Shown: positions 25,662-34,055 of the stretch, in pieces
Layout: each line of letters begins with the position of its first letter
How positions within the stretch are numbered: position 1 is the stretch's first letter
Origin: Solimonas sp. K1W22B-7
GTDB taxonomy: Bacteria; Pseudomonadota; Gammaproteobacteria; Nevskiales; Nevskiaceae
DNA: 64,000 nucleotides
Direction of reading: 5' to 3'
NCBI RefSeq assembly: GCF_003428335.1
Contig: NZ_CP031704.1
Location: 1,860,001-1,924,000 of the forward strand
Program-made: the position numbers and the translations under genes
The notes under the pieces: generated by a model
Databases searched by the model: none
The model's input: the letters and a program-made list of their open reading frames with translations, nothing else
Told to the model about the DNA's origin: nothing

Positions 25662-27599
25662 ATGTACCGTCGCTCACAAGGGCCGTTCGCGCAACGCGGC
25701 CGGGTCGTTGCCTGCATCCTGATCCTGACCCTGACCAGCGGCCCGGCGGGGGCAGGGGAGTTCGAGCTTTTCGGGCTCGACGGCGACTGGCAGATGCAGA
25801 TGAGCTACGCCGCCGCCATGCGCCTGCACGATGCCGACGACCGCATCATCAACGCCCCCGGCGCCGCCAACATCCCGGTTCCCGAAACGCTCAAGATTCC
25901 CGAGTCGGCGAACTACGATGACGGCGATCGCAACTTCAGGAAAGGCTCCCTGTTCAACAACCGCCTGACCCTGCTCGGCGAGATGGGCCTGACCTACGAG
26001 GACTACGGCCTGAAGGTCCGCGGCGACGCGTTCTACGACGACGTCTACCACCACGCCAACGACAACCGGCAGTCGGCGACGCTGAGCCAGACCACCGGCA
26101 ACATCAACTCCCCGCACCAGGGACCGGTCGACCGGTTCACCGGCGATGCCGAGTACTACGACGGTTCCCGCGCGCGCCTGCTGGACGCCTACGTCTACGG
26201 CAGCTGGTACTTCGGCGACGACACGGCACTGAACCTGCGCGTCGGCCGCCACATCGCGGCCTGGGGCGAGAGCCTGTTCTTCTCCGGCGTGGCCCTGGCC
26301 CAGGCGCCGGCCGACGCCACCAAGGCCAACGTGCCGGGTGCGGACGTGAAGAGCATCCTGCTGCCGGTCAACCAGGTGTCGATGCAGCTGGCGCTGACGC
26401 CGGACCTGACCCTGCTGGGCCAGTACAAGCTGGAGTACAAGTCCACCGAACTCAATCCGGTCGGCGAATACTTCTCGGTGGCCGACGTGGTCGGCCCCGG
26501 CGCGCAATTCACCTACGGCCTGGAGAACCCGCTGTACCTGCCGAACCTGGCCGACGTGAACCTGCTGTCCACCGATCTGGCGCAGTACCTGCAGCTGGTG
26601 GCGGACTTCGCGGGATTGCCAGCGGGCCCCGCGGTGAACTTCCTGAATACCGCGCTGGCCCGCCTGGACCCCTTCCTGCCGGATGTGCCGCTGCAGATCG
26701 CCAACATCCCGATGCCGGGTCAGCCGAAGTACATCAACGTGCTGTACAACGGCGAGAAGAAGCCCAGCGACCACGGCCAGTACGGTGTCGGCCTGAAGTA
26801 TCAGCTGACGCCCAACACCGGCCTCGGCCTGTATCACCTGCGCTATCACAGCACCACGCCGGCGCCGGTGCAGACCTACGGTTCCGCCCCCCTGCTGGTC
26901 GGCCCCGGCGGCGTGCCGGTACTGTCCACCGGCATGATGGGCCTGCAGGTGCCGGTGACCTATCAGCCGAACTACTTCGACGGCATCCGCATGACCGCGC
27001 TGAGCTTCTCGTCGTCGCTGTTCGGTGCCAACGTGGCCGGCGAGCTGATCTACCGCGACGGTGTCGACGTGCTGGTGGACCTGAGCAGCGGCCTGCTCGG
27101 CCCGGTGCCTTCGCCGACGCGTGCCAAGGTCATGCAGGGCCTGGTGTCGGCGATCTACTCCTTCGGTCCGCAGCAGATGCTGGGCCTGCCGCTGTGGGAC
27201 ACCTTGTCGGTGGTGGGCGAGACCGGCTATGTCCACGTGCAGGAGGTGGACCCGGTCTGCAATCCCTACGAGTGCAACACCCAGTTGCACAACTCGAAGG
27301 ACTCCTCCGGCATCTCGCTGCTGTTCATCTTCGACCGCAAGAACGTCATTCGCGGCTGGGATCTCACCGTGCCGGTCTACGCCGCGCGTATGCTGCAGGG
27401 CCAGTCCGCGCTCACGGCGGCCTTCGGTCCGCTGGCAGGCATCCAGGACAAGCGTCTCAGCGTCGGTCTCAACATGACCTACCTGCAGCAGCTCACCCTG
27501 GGCATCACCTGGGCCGGCTACTTCGGCACTCCGCATTTCGCCAAGAACCCCTACGCCGACCGCGACTTCCTCGGTGTCTCCGCCAAGTACAGTTTCTAA
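25662..27599 (+). CDS. DUF1302 family outer membrane protein
   Basis: A 645-residue exported protein with a signal peptide ending near AGA-G (about residue 31) and many alternating aromatic beta strands ending in KYSF, as in outer membrane barrels. The segments NNRLTLLGEMGLTYEDYGLK, LNLRVGRHIAAWGES, ALAQAP and PNYFDGIRMTALSFS are typical of DUF1302. A GGAGGAGG site precedes the ATG. It is 6 bp upstream of the PQQ dehydrogenase gene and then a KstD-like gene, so the barrel is cotranscribed with enzymes of steroid type. Function as a channel or ligand receptor for hydrophobic substrates is inference. It is a paralogue of the truncated gene at the window start. Confidence 0.9.
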   Translation: MYRRSQGPFAQRGRVVACILILTLTSGPAGAGEFELFGLDGDWQMQMSYAAAMRLHDADDRIINAPGAANIPVPETLKIPESANYDDGDRNFRKGSLFNNRLTLLGEMGLTYEDYGLKVRGDAFYDDVYHHANDNRQSATLSQTTGNINSPHQGPVDRFTGDAEYYDGSRARLLDAYVYGSWYFGDDTALNLRVGRHIAAWGESLFFSGVALAQAPADATKANVPGADVKSILLPVNQVSMQLALTPDLTLLGQYKLEYKSTELNPVGEYFSVADVVGPGAQFTYGLENPLYLPNLADVNLLSTDLAQYLQLVADFAGLPAGPAVNFLNTALARLDPFLPDVPLQIANIPMPGQPKYINVLYNGEKKPSDHGQYGVGLKYQLTPNTGLGLYHLRYHSTTPAPVQTYGSAPLLVGPGGVPVLSTGMMGLQVPVTYQPNYFDGIRMTALSFSSSLFGANVAGELIYRDGVDVLVDLSSGLLGPVPSPTRAKVMQGLVSAIYSFGPQQMLGLPLWDTLSVVGETGYVHVQEVDPVCNPYECNTQLHNSKDSSGISLLFIFDRKNVIRGWDLTVPVYAARMLQGQSALTAAFGPLAGIQDKRLSVGLNMTYLQQLTLGITWAGYFGTPHFAKNPYADRDFLGVSAKYSF

Positions 27600-27605
27600 G
27601 AGCTC

Positions 27606-29534
27606 ATGCCCCAGCGTCTCTGCCGTGCCGTCCTGCTGTTCCTGCTGCCCCTGGCCGCGCTCGCGGCGGAAGCCCCCAGCCAGTGGCCCTACGTCGGCGG
27701 CGACGCCGGTGGGCAGCGCTGGTCGCCGCTCAAGGACATCCGGCGCGACAACGTGCAGAAGCTCAAGCCCGCCTGGACCTTCAACCACGGCGATTTCTCG
27801 CAGGGCAACGAACAGCACGGTGCCACCGCCTTCCAGGCCACGCCGCTGCAGGTCGACGGCACGCTGTACTTCTGCACACCCTACAACCGCATCATCGCGC
27901 TGGACGCCGCCAGCGGCCGCCAGAAATGGCGCTTCGATCCCAAGGTGAAGCTCGACGGTGTCTACTCGCCGGTGTGCCGCGGCGTGGCCTACTGGCGCGA
28001 CGCGCAGGCCAAGACCGGCGCCGCCTGTGCCGAACGCATCTACGGCGGCACGGTCGACGCGCGCCTGATCGCGGTGGACGCGCGCAGCGGCAAGCGCTGC
28101 GAGGATTTCGGAGTGAAGGGCGAGGTCAACCTGCTGCAGGGCCTGGGCAAGGTCGGTGTCGCCGAGTACTACATGACCTCGCCGCCGCAGGTGATCCGCG
28201 ACCGTATCGTCACCGGCGCCTTCGTCAAGGACGGCCAGCGCATCACCGCGCCCAGCGGCGCGCTGCGCGCCTTCGACGCACGCACGGGTGAACTGAAGTG
28301 GGTCTGGGACCCGGTGCCGCCGGGCACGCCGGCGGTGACCGCCGAGCAGGTGAAGCAGGGCGCCACGCTGACGCCCGGCACGCCGAACGTCTGGGCGATG
28401 ATGTCGGCCGATCCCGAGAACGGCCTGGTCTTCGCGCCCACCGGCAACGCCGCGCCCGACCACTACGGTGGCGCCGAGCGTCACGGACTGGACTACTTCG
28501 CTTCGTCCATCGTCGCGCTGGACGCCGACACCGGCGCGCTGCGCTGGCGCTTCCAGACCGTGCACCACGACGTCTGGGACTACGACGTCGCCGCGCAGCC
28601 CGTGCTGTTCACCGCGCGCATCGGCGGCAAGCCGGTGCCGGCGCTGGTGGCGGCAACCAAGCTCGGCTTCGTCTTCGTGCTCAATCGCCTCACCGGCGAG
28701 CCGCTGTTCCCGGTGGAGGAGCGCAGGGTTCCGCAGTCGACGCTGCCCGGCGAGCACACCTCGCCGACGCAGCCTTTCCCGACACGGCCGGCACCGCTGC
28801 ACCCGCTGACGCTCAAGCGCGAGGATCTCTGGGGCGTCACCTTCTGGGACAAGGGCAAGTGCCAGGAAGCTTTCGATGCGCTGGAGTACAAGGGCGTGTT
28901 CACGCCGCCCTCGCTGAAAGGCTCGCTGCAGTACCCGGGCCTGGGCGGCGGCATCAACTGGGGCTCGGTCTCGGTGGACCCGGTGCGCAACCGCCTGCTG
29001 GTCAACCTGCAGGCCGCGCCGTTCACGATCCAGGCCGTGCCGCGCAAGGACTACCACGGCGCCGCCGGCGCCACCGACCTGGTCGGCATGCACCCGCAGG
29101 AAGGCACGCCCTACGTCACCGTGCGCGCGCCCTTCCTGTCGCCGCTGCAGACACCCTGCGTGCCGCCGCCCTGGGGCCGGCTGGTGGCCATCGATCTGGA
29201 CAGCGGCAGCAAGCTCTGGGACCGCAGCCTCGGCACGCTCAAGGGCCTGGCTCCCTTCGGCGATCACTTCGACACCGGCACGCCCAATTCCGGCGGCGTG
29301 CTGCAGACCGCCGGTGGCGTCGCCTTCATCGCCGCCACCATGGACAAGTCCCTGCGCGCGATCGACACCGACAGCGGTGCCGAGCTGTGGCGCTACGAGT
29401 TGCCCTTCGCGGGACATGCCACGCCGATGACCTACAAGGCGGCGGGCAAGCAATACCTGGTGATCGGTGCCGGCGGCCACGGCGCGCTGGGCACCAAGAC
29501 CGGCGACGCGATCGTCGCCTTCACCCTTCAGTAA
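27606..29534 (+). CDS. PQQ-dependent dehydrogenase, glucose/quinate/shikimate family (soluble domain only)
   Basis: A 642-residue periplasmic quinoprotein with a signal peptide ending near ALAAEA (about residue 22). Beta-propeller repeats of the W-motif kind (ALDAASGRQKWRFDP, AFDARTGELKWVWDP, ALDADTGALRWRFQ) and HHDVWDYDVAAQP, FVLNRLTGEP and NWGSVSVDP match the membrane glucose/quinate dehydrogenase family, but the N-terminal five-helix anchor of GDH is missing. No CxxCH haem site is present. It would oxidise an alcohol or polyol and pass electrons to the respiratory chain. Lying between DUF1302 and KstD-like genes, it may act on a hydroxysteroid; that is inference. Confidence 0.86.
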   Translation: MPQRLCRAVLLFLLPLAALAAEAPSQWPYVGGDAGGQRWSPLKDIRRDNVQKLKPAWTFNHGDFSQGNEQHGATAFQATPLQVDGTLYFCTPYNRIIALDAASGRQKWRFDPKVKLDGVYSPVCRGVAYWRDAQAKTGAACAERIYGGTVDARLIAVDARSGKRCEDFGVKGEVNLLQGLGKVGVAEYYMTSPPQVIRDRIVTGAFVKDGQRITAPSGALRAFDARTGELKWVWDPVPPGTPAVTAEQVKQGATLTPGTPNVWAMMSADPENGLVFAPTGNAAPDHYGGAERHGLDYFASSIVALDADTGALRWRFQTVHHDVWDYDVAAQPVLFTARIGGKPVPALVAATKLGFVFVLNRLTGEPLFPVEERRVPQSTLPGEHTSPTQPFPTRPAPLHPLTLKREDLWGVTFWDKGKCQEAFDALEYKGVFTPPSLKGSLQYPGLGGGINWGSVSVDPVRNRLLVNLQAAPFTIQAVPRKDYHGAAGATDLVGMHPQEGTPYVTVRAPFLSPLQTPCVPPPWGRLVAIDLDSGSKLWDRSLGTLKGLAPFGDHFDTGTPNSGGVLQTAGGVAFIAATMDKSLRAIDTDSGAELWRYELPFAGHATPMTYKAAGKQYLVIGAGGHGALGTKTGDAIVAFTLQ

Positions 29535-29541
29535 GGCATCG

Positions 29542-31227
29542 ATGAGCGAGCAGAACTGGGACCACGAAACCGATGTGCTGGTGGTCGGCACCGGCGCCGG
29601 CGCCATGACCGCCGCGCTGCGCGCCGCCAGGGCCGGTGCCAAGGTGCTGATGGTGGAGAAGGGGACGCACTACGGCGGCACCTCCGCCACCTCCGGCGGC
29701 GGCCTGTGGATCCCAGCCAACCACCTGATGCCGGGCTGCGACATCCCCGACAGCGAGGAGGAAGCGCTGGGCTACATGCGCGCGCTCACCGGCGACGATG
29801 TGCCCGAGGCCAACGTCCGCTCCTACGTGTCCAATGGCCGGCGCATGCTGCGCTGGCTGGTGGATCACAGCCGCGTCGAGTTCCAGGCCATGCCCTACTA
29901 CGCGGACTACTACCAGCACCTGGCCGGTGCCAAGCCCGGCGGCCGCTCCATCGACCCGCTGTCCTACGACGCGCGCCAGCTGGGCGAGGACTTCGCCGGA
30001 CTGCACGAGCCGCATCGCCAGACCCGCGTGATGGGCATGATGGGCTACACCAACACCGAGGGTGCGATCCTGCTGTCGAAATCGCCTGGCTGGTTCAAGC
30101 TGCTGCTGCAGCTGGCCGTGGGTTATTTCCTGGATTTGCCCTGGCGTCTGTTCTCGCGCCGTTCGCGGCGCCTGACCATGGGCAACGCCCTGGTCGCGCG
30201 CCTGCGTCACTCCCTGGTGGACGCCGGCGTGCCGATCTGGCTGGCCTCGCCCGCGGTGGACCTGCTGCCCGACGGGCAGGGCGGGGTGGCCGGCGCCACC
30301 GTGAAGCGCGAGGGCCGCCTGCTGCGGGTGCGCGCCCGCAAGGCGGTGATCCTCGGCAGCGGCGGCTTCGAGCACAACCAGCAGCTGCGCGAACGCTACC
30401 TGCCGGCGCCCAGCAACACGCAATGGTCTGCCGCCAACCCCAACAATACCGGCGACATGCTGCTGGCCGCGCAGAAGCTGGGCGCCGCCACCGCTTTGAT
30501 GGACGAGGCCTGGTGGGGGCCGACCATCCACCTCCAGGGCGAGGACCGCGCGCGCATGCTGTTCACCGAGCGCTCCATGCCCGGTGCCATCGTCGTCAAC
30601 CAGGCAGGCCAGCGCTTCTTCAACGAATCGGTGGCCTACACCACCGCGGTGCAGGCCATGTACGGCCCCGGCAACCTGCCGGCCTACATCGTCTTCGACG
30701 CGCGCTACAAGCGCGAATACCCCTATGGGCCGCTGCTGCCCGGCGGCATGCACCTGAACTGGCTGCAGCCGGCGCAGCGCAAGCTGCTCACCCGCGCCGC
30801 CAGCCTTCCGGAACTGGCCAGCCGGCTCGGCATCGACCCCGCCGGCCTGCAGGCCACGGTGGCGCGCTTCAACGGCTTTGCCGCCGCCGGCAAGGACGCC
30901 GACTACCAGCGCGGGGAGAACCCCTACGACCTGCTCTACGGCGACGTCCGCATCCAGCCCAACCCTTGCCTGGCACCGGTGGCCGAAGCGCCGTACTACG
31001 CCATGCAGATCCACCCGGGCGACATCGGCACCAAGGGCGGCCTCAAGACCGATGAGCATGCCCGGGTGCTGGATGGCAATGGCGCCCCGTTGCGCGGGCT
31101 GTACGCCATCGGCAACTGCGCCGCCTCGGTGACTGGGCGATACTATCCGGGCGCCGGTGCCACCCTCGGGCCGGCCATGACCTTCGGATTCCTTGCCGCT
31201 GAACACGCATGTGCAGTGACCTCGTAG
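29542..31227 (+). CDS. kstD: FAD-dependent 3-ketosteroid dehydrogenase (KstD-like)
   Basis: A 561-residue flavoprotein. The FAD site is DVLVVGTGAGAMTAALRAAR (about 11-30) followed by VEKGTHYGGTSATSGGG, characteristic of the KstD/fumarate-reductase flavoprotein superfamily. The C-terminal block GRYYPGAGATLGPAM corresponds to the YPGPGATIG block, whose Tyr and Gly act in KstD catalysis. KstD introduces a double bond in ring A of 3-ketosteroids. A delta-4(5-alpha) dehydrogenase or another steroid flavoenzyme is the main alternative. The start follows the PQQ gene by 7 bp, and the end overlaps the next TetR gene by 19 bp, giving a four-gene operon. Confidence 0.82.
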   Translation: MSEQNWDHETDVLVVGTGAGAMTAALRAARAGAKVLMVEKGTHYGGTSATSGGGLWIPANHLMPGCDIPDSEEEALGYMRALTGDDVPEANVRSYVSNGRRMLRWLVDHSRVEFQAMPYYADYYQHLAGAKPGGRSIDPLSYDARQLGEDFAGLHEPHRQTRVMGMMGYTNTEGAILLSKSPGWFKLLLQLAVGYFLDLPWRLFSRRSRRLTMGNALVARLRHSLVDAGVPIWLASPAVDLLPDGQGGVAGATVKREGRLLRVRARKAVILGSGGFEHNQQLRERYLPAPSNTQWSAANPNNTGDMLLAAQKLGAATALMDEAWWGPTIHLQGEDRARMLFTERSMPGAIVVNQAGQRFFNESVAYTTAVQAMYGPGNLPAYIVFDARYKREYPYGPLLPGGMHLNWLQPAQRKLLTRAASLPELASRLGIDPAGLQATVARFNGFAAAGKDADYQRGENPYDLLYGDVRIQPNPCLAPVAEAPYYAMQIHPGDIGTKGGLKTDEHARVLDGNGAPLRGLYAIGNCAASVTGRYYPGAGATLGPAMTFGFLAAEHACAVTS

Positions 31228-31859
31228 CCGGCAAGCGCCGGAAAGCCTCCGCCGATGCCGCCGCCGCGCCCCTGGGCAAGCAGGCGCTGAAGACCCGGCG
31301 TACCCGCGAAAAGATCATTTCCGCGGTCATTTCCCTGATCAAGGAGGGCGGCTACTCGCATGCCTCCTCCAGCCGCATCGCCGAGCGCGCCGGCATCACC
31401 TGGGGCGCGGCCCAGCACCACTTCGGCAACAAGGAAGAAATCCTCGAGGCCGTGATGAACCTGGCCCACGAGCGCTTCGCCCAGCGCATGGCCGACCCGG
31501 CCCTGCGCAGCGGCACGCTGGAGCAGCGCGTGGAGCTGTTCCTGGAGACCATGTGGTCGCACTACCAGGACGATGCCTACCTGGCCATGCTGGAAATCCT
31601 GCTGGCCACCCGCGGTTTCCACGAAGTGGCCCCCGCCAACTGGGAAGACCGCTTCAGCCGCGACCTGCTGGTCTCCCTGCGCGAGATCTTTGTCGATGCG
31701 AAGGTCGATGATGCCCGTGCCCGCGAGGTCCTGACCTTCGCCCACTGCTTCCTGACCGGCCTGACCATCGAGCGCGTGTTCGAGCAGAAGGTGCGCAATA
31801 CCGGCCGTTACCTGCAACGCATCCAGCAGACCGTGCTGGCGATGCTCAAAGACAGCTAG
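31209..31859 (+). CDS. TetR family transcriptional regulator
   Basis: A 216-residue regulator with a basic N-terminal tail and a clear helix-turn-helix: REKIISAVISLIKEGGYSHA, then SRIAERAGITWGAAQHHFGN (about 51-70). The helical C-terminal domain (about 90-215) would bind an effector such as a CoA thioester or steroid. Its start lies 19 bp inside the KstD-like gene, so it is translated from the same transcript and is likely to report on that operon. An internal ATG is also possible, but the N-terminal tail reads well. Confidence 0.85.
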   Translation: MCSDLVAGKRRKASADAAAAPLGKQALKTRRTREKIISAVISLIKEGGYSHASSSRIAERAGITWGAAQHHFGNKEEILEAVMNLAHERFAQRMADPALRSGTLEQRVELFLETMWSHYQDDAYLAMLEILLATRGFHEVAPANWEDRFSRDLLVSLREIFVDAKVDDARAREVLTFAHCFLTGLTIERVFEQKVRNTGRYLQRIQQTVLAMLKDS

Positions 31860-31872
31860 CTAGCCCACGGAA

Positions 31873-31944
31873 GTAGGAGCGGCCGGTGGCCGCGACCCGC
31901 TTTTGACTGGGAAGGAAGAGGCCGCGGCCATCGGCCGCTCCTGC
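31873..31944. repeat. Palindromic intergenic repeat (GTAGGAGCGGCC family)
   Basis: GTAGGAGCGGCCG..TGGCCGCG and its inverted partner CGCGGCCATCGGCCGCTCCT flank a 24-base centre. This type of palindrome is common between genes in Pseudomonas- and xanthomonad-like genomes. It follows the TetR gene and may end its transcript. Confidence 0.7.
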
Positions 31945-32025
31945 GGTGGCCGCGGCCTCACCCGAATAGAGCAGGCCTTTTTCCGGCCCGGCCCTGTAAG
32001 GTCCCATGCAAACCTGAGGGGACCC

Positions 32026-32466
32026 ATGAGCACGCCAGAAACGCCTGCGGCACCCGCCGCGCCCAAGCCGACCCGCATCCCGCCGATCGTCACCATCGAC
32101 GCCAAGTTCTTCTGGGAGGGCGCCGACAAGGAGCTGTTCCTCGGCCAGAAGTGCGGCGACTGCGGCAAGTTCCGCTTCCCGCCGCGGCCGATGTGCCCGA
32201 TCTGCTTCAGCGTCAAGAGCGAGGAAGTCCCGCTGTCCGGCAAGGGCACCGTGCATTCCTGGGCCATCGCCCGCCATCCGCCTCCGTTCGGCTTCAAGGA
32301 AGCCCCGATCATCGCCGTGATCGAACTGGAAGAGGGCACCCGCTTCGTTTCCAACGTCGTCGGCGTGGCCTACGACCAGGTGACGCAGGACATGCCGGTG
32401 GAGGTCTGCTTCGAGCCGACCATGAACAATCACAAGGTGCCGGTGTTCCGGCCCATCAAGCGTTAA
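32026..32466 (+). CDS. DUF35 OB-fold protein with zinc ribbon
   Basis: A 146-residue protein. Four cysteines at 43, 46, 57 and 60 form the rubredoxin-like zinc ribbon, followed by an OB-fold (KGTVHSWAIARHPPPFGF, PIIAVIELEEGTRFVSNVV). DUF35 proteins partner thiolase-like enzymes; in actinobacterial cholesterol degradation a DUF35 domain of ChsH2 activates the Ltp2 aldolase. The next gene, 10 bp downstream, is an Ltp2-like protein, so a stand-alone DUF35/thiolase complex is likely. The ATG at 32026 is favoured by a TGAGGGG site; upstream in-frame sequence is repeat-derived. Confidence 0.85.
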   Translation: MSTPETPAAPAAPKPTRIPPIVTIDAKFFWEGADKELFLGQKCGDCGKFRFPPRPMCPICFSVKSEEVPLSGKGTVHSWAIARHPPPFGFKEAPIIAVIELEEGTRFVSNVVGVAYDQVTQDMPVEVCFEPTMNNHKVPVFRPIKR

Positions 32467-32476
32467 GGAAAACCAC

Positions 32477-33643
32477 ATGGCCCGCAAATTCACCGAAGCC
32501 GCCATTGCCGGCATCGGCGCCACCGAGTTTTCCAAGGAGTCCGGCCGCAGCGAGCTGCAGCTGGCCGCCGAGTGCGCCAAGGCCGCCTGCGACGACGCCG
32601 GCATCAGCCCGCACGACATCGACGGCATGATCACCTTCACCATCGACAACAGCGACGAGATGATGCTCGCGCGTTGCCTGGGCGTGAAGAACCTGGCCTA
32701 CACCACGCGCATCCCCGGCGGCGGCGCCGCCGCGGCCGGCACGATCTTCCAGGCCATGGCCATGGTCAACGCCGGCGTCTGCAACAACGTGCTGATCTGG
32801 CGCGCGATGAACGAGCGCAGCCAGTACCGCTTCGGCCAGAACCCGACCAACACCACCAGCTACCAGTCCGGCAACGGCACCGGCTCGCTGCTGTGGTGCG
32901 TGCCCTTCGGCGCCATGACCCCGGCCAGCTGGGGCGCGCTGCAGGCGCAGCGCTACATGCACAAGTACGGCGTCACCAACCTCGACCTGGGCCATATCTC
33001 GGTGCAGCAGCGCAAGTACGCCGCCACCAACCCCAAGGCCTGGTTCTACAACAAGCCCATTACGCTGGAAGACCACCAGAACTCCAAGTGGATCATGGAG
33101 CCGATCCTGCGCATGCTCGACTGCTGCCAGGAGAGCGACGGCGGCCAGGCGATCCTGGTCACCAGCCTGGAGCGTGCGCGCGACCTGAAGCAGAAGCCGG
33201 TGCGCATCCTCGGCGCCACCCAGTCGATCCCCTACAACGTGGAAGTGATCTCCAACTACTACCACGAAGACCTGACCGTGATGCCGGAGGCGCAGGGCAC
33301 CGCCAAGCGCCTGTGGGAGATGACCGGTCTGAAGCCCACCGACATGCAGGCGGCGATGATCTATGACGCCTTCACCCCGCACGTGCTGCTGCAGCTCGAA
33401 GGCTTCGGCTTCTGCAAGGCGGGCGAGGGCAAGGACTTCGTCAAGTCCGGTGCGCTGGCGATCGACGGCCTGCTGCCGACGAATACCCATGGCGGCCTGC
33501 TCGGAGAGGCGTATATTCACGGCATGAACAGCATGGCCGAAGGCGTGCGCCAGATTCGCGGCAGCTCGGTCAACCAGGTCAAGAACGTCAGCAACGTGCT
33601 GGTGTCCTCCGGCATGGCGGGAGCGGTTCTCAGCGTCGGGTAA
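32477..33643 (+). CDS. Thiolase-superfamily protein, Ltp2/SCP2-thiolase-like
   Basis: A 388-residue thiolase-fold protein. Family blocks include IAGIGATEFSKESGRSELQL at the N-terminus, RIPGGGAAAAGTIFQAMAMV, PASWGALQAQRYMHKYG and a C-terminal NTHGGLLGEAYIHGMN. These match the lipid-transfer-protein/Ltp2 group, whose characterised members do retro-aldol cleavage of steroid side-chain CoA thioesters rather than classical thiolysis. It is paired with a DUF35 gene. It could instead be an acetyl-CoA acetyltransferase-like enzyme for another substrate. A Rieske ferredoxin follows after 35 bp. Confidence 0.84.
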   Translation: MARKFTEAAIAGIGATEFSKESGRSELQLAAECAKAACDDAGISPHDIDGMITFTIDNSDEMMLARCLGVKNLAYTTRIPGGGAAAAGTIFQAMAMVNAGVCNNVLIWRAMNERSQYRFGQNPTNTTSYQSGNGTGSLLWCVPFGAMTPASWGALQAQRYMHKYGVTNLDLGHISVQQRKYAATNPKAWFYNKPITLEDHQNSKWIMEPILRMLDCCQESDGGQAILVTSLERARDLKQKPVRILGATQSIPYNVEVISNYYHEDLTVMPEAQGTAKRLWEMTGLKPTDMQAAMIYDAFTPHVLLQLEGFGFCKAGEGKDFVKSGALAIDGLLPTNTHGGLLGEAYIHGMNSMAEGVRQIRGSSVNQVKNVSNVLVSSGMAGAVLSVG

Positions 33644-33678
33644 GCGCAGGGCGGGCAGGGCCCGCAGGGAGCAGGGCG

Positions 33679-34044
33679 ATGAAGCGAGTCGAACTGGCGG
33701 CCTCGGGGGAGGTCCAGGAAGGACAGCTGCATGCAGTGAGCGCCGAAGGGCGCTCACTGCTGCTGACCCGTGTCGGCGGCCGCGCCTGCGCCGTCGAGAA
33801 CCGCTGTCCCCACTTCAACCTGCCCATGACCCGCGGCAAGGTCGAGAACGGCGTGATCCGCTGCCCCTGGCACGGCTCGCGCTTCGACGCCTGCAGTGGT
33901 GAAAACATCGACTGGGTCACCGCCGTCGCCGGCCTGCCGCTGCCGCAGTGGAGCCGTGCCCTGGTCGCCGCCGGCCGCAAGCCCGCGCCGCTCCAGACCG
34001 TCGCCGTCACCGAAGTGGACGGCAAGCTGTATCTCGAAAGCTGA
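33679..34044 (+). CDS. Rieske [2Fe-2S] ferredoxin-like protein
   Basis: A 121-residue single-domain Rieske protein with cluster ligands Cys43/His45 (CPHF) and Cys62/His65 (CPWHG). It resembles the ferredoxins that feed electrons to ring-hydroxylating or steroid oxygenases; a reductase is not visible nearby. It sits between the thiolase-like gene and an alpha/beta hydrolase in what looks like one operon. It may serve an oxygenase encoded elsewhere, possibly the KshA-like enzyme at 18599, although KshA usually uses a reductase with its own ferredoxin domain. Confidence 0.85.
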   Translation: MKRVELAASGEVQEGQLHAVSAEGRSLLLTRVGGRACAVENRCPHFNLPMTRGKVENGVIRCPWHGSRFDACSGENIDWVTAVAGLPLPQWSRALVAAGRKPAPLQTVAVTEVDGKLYLES

Positions 34045-34055
34045 TTCCCGACGAC

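Noticed and set aside
25674..29642. Very long minus-strand open frame opposite DUF1302, PQQ dehydrogenase and the start of the KstD-like gene
   Set aside because: It runs antisense to three genes with clear family motifs; its translation is rich in Arg, His, Val and Ala without any domain, as expected from high-GC third-position bias.
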